Source: Ptiloglossa arizonensis
Lineage: Eukaryota > Arthropoda > Insecta > Hymenoptera > Colletidae
Length of the DNA: 64,000 bases
Reading direction: 5' to 3'
NCBI RefSeq assembly: GCF_051014685.1
Contig: NC_135055.1
Coordinates: 19,146,001-19,210,000 of the forward strand
The position numbers and the translations under genes were made by a program. Each line of letters begins with the position of its first letter. Position 1 is the first letter of the stretch. This document shows positions 60,201 through 64,000 of the stretch, in pieces. The notes under the pieces are model-generated. The model ran no database searches. It saw nothing but the letters and a program-made list of their open reading frames with translations, and had not been told where the DNA came from.

Positions 60201-63200
60201 GGTTCTTGCATTCTTTTCTTTTTTTTTCGAAGAAGAAGAACTTTCAAAAGTTCGACGCCAATTTTGCCGAGTACCTAGTGTAAATCTTCGACGAGAAAAG
60301 GATCCTTGGTCGACCTCGATCGTATTGTATTTTTCCAAGATGATATCGGCTGAATAGACTGCAAACTCGAAGCGGAATTTTTTTAATCAATTTCTAGTCT
60401 CATCCTAGCAGATTAGTTGCCAAAGCTACTGACACAGCTTTCAGTTTGCAAGCGTTTCAAAATTTAATCGTTCGTACCTTGGTGTGTAGATACACCCATA
60501 CCGGATCAACTTTCGAACGAATTCTTGCCGAAAATAAACTCTTCAACTTTATCCAAACTGTAACCCCATCCGCACCGCAAATTTCCCGTCCGCTCGCGTA
60601 CAATCTCCGATCGAAGCGAGTACATTGATCGAGAGAAGCTAACATCACCGTGGAATATATTCCTCGTTAGGACGGGGGGATATCAGGATGACGGGAGGGT
60701 CGTTCGGAGGCTCTTTACCCCGATGAAACGTTGTCGAATGTCGCGATAACTCGAGATCCGCGCTGGAAACTCGGCCGGTCTTCCATCGGGCGCGTTTGCC
60801 CCGAGATTGTCCAAACACGAGACAATTACACCTGGTCCGCACTTAGCCATGAATTCGGTATGTGTTTACGGTGCAGCGAGAGTGTAATTAACGCTGGAAC
60901 AAGAAACAGAGGCGCAACGGGTCGAACAACGTCGCGCGAAACGAGTTACGAGGACGCGCCTCGAACGCCGGCTGGCAAACTTCGTGTCCGTACCCCGGTC
61001 CCCCCTCCCAACTCGTTGCAATTAATTTCCAACGGTGAAAAGAAAATATCGGTACACTCGGGAGCGACGTGTCCGCATCGATCGCGAAAAGTTCCGTGGC
61101 TAGGCGACAACCTTCCCCGTCTGGTCGCGACAGGACGACGTTAACCGAGTTTTAAACGTTAAATTAATCAACGATTTCGCATCAACGTCCGGGACGTCCT
61201 CCGCGGGGACGCGATACGCGTACAACACGTCACGGGAGAATCCTCGCGGATACGCGCGAATCTTCAGCTTCTAACCAACAAGAGAGAGGGGGCCCCCCCG
61301 AGTGTATCGTGGGGAACTACGAAACCGAGCGATCGGCGCGAGCTTCGTGCGAACACGATCGAGGATGTTTGCCATTCTACCCGCCGGATGTCGGTAAGAA
61401 GTCGATGAATAATTAATGAGGCCCCCCCTCTCTCTCTCAGCGGCGGCGAAAGGGAGCGTGCTGGTGGAGAAACCGGGAGAAAAAGCGGAGATGGAAAACA
61501 AGGAGGCACGGAATGTATTACCTCCGAACCCTGTCCCGCTATCCCTTCCCTTCTCGGTATTAATCGTTATTCCGACGGACCGAGTATGACCGTCCAACGA
61601 TGAGTAGCGTGTCAAATTTTTTCTTTTTTTTTTTTTCTTTTCTTCTTCTTTTCTTTTTGAGCGTTAAGTTTCACAGGCCGCACCATCAGTGACAAATTCG
61701 AGTCGTGTAAATCGTCCCGAAAGTCCATCGTCACGAGGCGTCGAGAGTCCGCCTGCACTCCTCTCTCGGCTAACGACGCGAGCGCATAATTTGCGCGGCC
61801 TCGAAACACGACGTCTCGGTGCAACTCGCGCGAAATGCACCTACCTACGTACGTGTATATGTGTATACGTGTATAGATGTGTGCACGCGTGTTCGTGTAC
61901 GGTTTCTTTGTGAAATCAAGCTTCTTTTCAGCCCGCGTGACCTCGATGCATCGATGTCAACGACACTCGCCCCCTCCTCGGCCCCCGAACTTGTCACGGA
62001 CCGAAATTATATTCTCGTCGCTCGAATTCCTTCGATTCGCGGCGCAATGGGACGACAAGGACGAGATGCGCGCGATCGCATTTACGGGTCATTGTCTCTT
62101 TAGTATGATCGAAAATCAATCTGCCGGAAAGTGGCCACGCTTTCACGAGCCCTGCCGTGAAATTGAGACCCAGAGACTCATTACTCCTCTGTTCTCGTCT
62201 CTCTCTCTGTTCCATCGTTCACCGTGTAGTTCCACCTCGCTCGTCCTTGCTGCTCCTTTTTTTCACCCCGCGCGAACACGATCTTTTACCAGACTGGATA
62301 GAAAATGCTCTTCCCCGTTCCTTTGTACGAGGTTACACCTGTACTTTGGAGCGTTGAGTGCTCGATGGGATGTTACGTTCCGCGACAGCCATCGGTGGCT
62401 GATGTTTTTTTTTTTAACACGGTCCCGTAAAGAAATCCACGTGCTCGATAACAACTTCCGAGTGACCCCACTCGCCTCGTATTCAAACGTTTCGAAGCAG
62501 TTCTGGTCATTGCTACCGACACTGGTGAAACGATTGAAATGTCTCGTGGTAAACCTAGTAGTCGCGTTTCAATCCTGGTGGTAGTAGGTATTGACGGTAT
62601 TCGCGCTGAAATTTCACGCACTGGGTCTGGTAAAATTATTTGAACGTCTCGTAGTAATCGTAGTAGTCGTGTTTCAATCTTGGTCGATTTTAAATGCCCA
62701 ATGGCGATTCTGATAGTTGGATTTAAATAGTAAATGATGAGCCTAGTGATTTTATTTAAATTCCCAAAGTAACTCTAGTAATTATATTTAAATTCCCAAA
62801 GTAACTCTAGTAATTATATTTAAATTCCCAAAGTAACCCTAGTAATTATATTTAAATTCCCAAAGTAACCCTAGTAGTTGGGATTAAATACCCCGTAGTA
62901 ATCCTACCAGTTGTAATTGAACGCCCAAAGTGATACAAATTGGCGACGATTATAATTTTAATTTCTCCAAACACCCTTCTCCAAGAATCTTTGTTTATTC
63001 AAAGTTTCGCTCGTGAATTTATTCTCGTTCTCCTTCTCTTGATTTTATCGTTCGATCGTCCTCGCCCACATCTCATCCTTTCGTTTACTTATTCTTATCG
63101 AGTCATCCCTCAAGTAACACGATTGTATCTCTCTTTCCGAGAACAGTAAAAAAAAGTCACTCCAGTTAGTACCATTAATCATCGATACGTACTTCTTCGT

Positions 63201-64000
63201 TTACCGCGCAGGGTCCCTCGGGCGGTCCACTAATTTTTCGAGCCCTCTTTTGTAAAAAATTCTTCGTACTTCGACGCGAGGATTCCGACGCGCGGGTAGC
63301 TTCGGGCTGCGTCGATATTTCCCAACTCGTTCCCGACGAGATGCTCGTACACAGACTCTTGAATAACAATCCCGAATCGTGCGTAGATAGTCGAGACGGA
63401 GAATTATTTTTTGCAACCCTTTCGATCCGATCCCTTCTTTTTTGCCAAGTTTCGTCGCGCAACAAAACAGTCTCCCCTTTCGTCGACCGATAAATAACCA
63501 AATACGCACAAAGGGGAATCAACTCGTGAATAAAAAATGATTACCGCTATTCGAATAAATCAACCTTCGAAAATACCCGTCCTAGTAACGAATACACGAG
63601 CCACGGAACGTATCCGATTCTCGCACGATAATTCCAACGAACTTGGAAGCCTTGTTTCCGAAACTCCGTTCCGACGTGAAAAGACGGGCGTGAAACTCGA
63701 CGATCGACGCGCGAAACGATAAAACTCTCGAAAAAGCAACGTACTTTCGGAATTTCGTTGCGGAACGGGGCAAGCAACTATTCGCGCCACGCGAGTACGA
63801 CAGGAAAAGTTCAGGCGCGGGTGCCGAGCGGTGCTTTATTCGAGGGGTTTCGAGGAGTTCTCCAACCTGTTACGATCCTCCCGCTGGGAAAATTACGACA
63901 ATGCGGTGAACGTTCCGTGACAACGTGGTAGACGATACACCGAAACCGGAAGATTTCCCCTGTCTTTTCGCGAAATGTTTCCACGAGATTCGAAAGTTGC
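57207..64000 (+). other. intron 7 (incomplete), no gene recognised
   Basis: The segment starts with the GTGAGT donor and no receptor continuation was seen. It includes AT-rich sequence near 58.14-58.21 kb, polypyrimidine tracts near 59.93 and 61.62 kb, and two minisatellite blocks near 62.5-62.93 kb. Scattered open frames of up to 235 codons (61877-62584) look like chance frames. Confidence 0.65.
62505..62935. repeat. two adjacent minisatellites
   Basis: At 62505-62690 a ~100-bp unit containing GTAGTCGCGTTTCAATCCTGG or a variant and GAAATGTCTCGTGGTAA or a variant occurs about twice. At 62750-62935 a ~36-bp unit (TTAAATTCCCAAAGTAAC, then TCTAGTAATTATA) occurs about five times with few changes. 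Confidence 0.85.

Noticed and set aside
61877..62584. 235-codon plus-strand open frame downstream of exon 7
   Set aside because: It has serine/phenylalanine-rich low-complexity content, no membrane-helix series matching the receptor, and no acceptor in the required phase 1.

Overview
The window looks like a piece of an insect nuclear genome, most likely from Hymenoptera (a bee, ant or wasp). The grounds are a long multi-exon receptor gene with GT-AG introns, mostly non-coding DNA, very dense CpG (TCGA, CGCG and ACG words everywhere, as in CpG-overrepresented hymenopteran genomes), and mariner-like and piggyBac-like repeat debris. The order-level call is inference. No rRNA or tRNA gene, CRISPR array or bacterial-type operon was seen.

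The only gene I can identify with confidence is a metabotropic GABA-B receptor subunit, best matching the insect subtype 2 lineage (GABA-B-R2). It is on the + strand and partial. Seven coding exons were placed by splice sites and reading frame: 18518-20485 (with 5' UTR from about 18462), 40635-40952, 41568-41672, 43038-43103, 52710-52913, 55712-55936 and 57146-57206. The first six end in phase 0. The seventh ends in phase 1 and runs into an intron still open at the window end. Together they encode 982 residues: a signal peptide, a roughly 560-residue extracellular extension of unknown function, and almost all of the Venus-flytrap domain. The seven-helix domain and cytoplasmic tail must lie beyond 64000.

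The most unusual object is that N-terminal extension. It carries five full copies and two partial copies of a 34-residue (102 bp) repeat, arranged as an alternating 68-residue dimer. A basic cluster with a GKR motif and an S/T/E-rich disordered stretch follow, and only then does the ligand-binding fold begin. A short upstream ORF ends 2 nt before the start codon.

Layout: 1-18461 has no recognisable gene and holds several satellite or minisatellite arrays (2.2, 3.3-3.7, 8.3-9.1, 12.4-12.9, 13.6-14.6 and 16.8-17.2 kb) and possible regulatory sequence. Intron 1 (20.1 kb) holds minisatellites, a TTAA-flanked piggyBac-like MITE candidate, a short mariner remnant and a second mariner-like repeat. 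Intron 3 ends with a 63-nt GA microsatellite 40 nt before exon 4. Intron 4 (9.6 kb) begins with a 530-bp TA-flanked MITE only 25 nt after the donor and holds two further arrays, a 24-bp perfect palindrome and two antisense cysteine-rich open frames. Intron 5 carries a 61-bp tandem array. Past 57207 are more intron sequence and minisatellites.

Chance open frames are long and look protein-like in this CpG-rich sequence, so isolated frames were not called as genes unless splice signals or family resemblance supported them.
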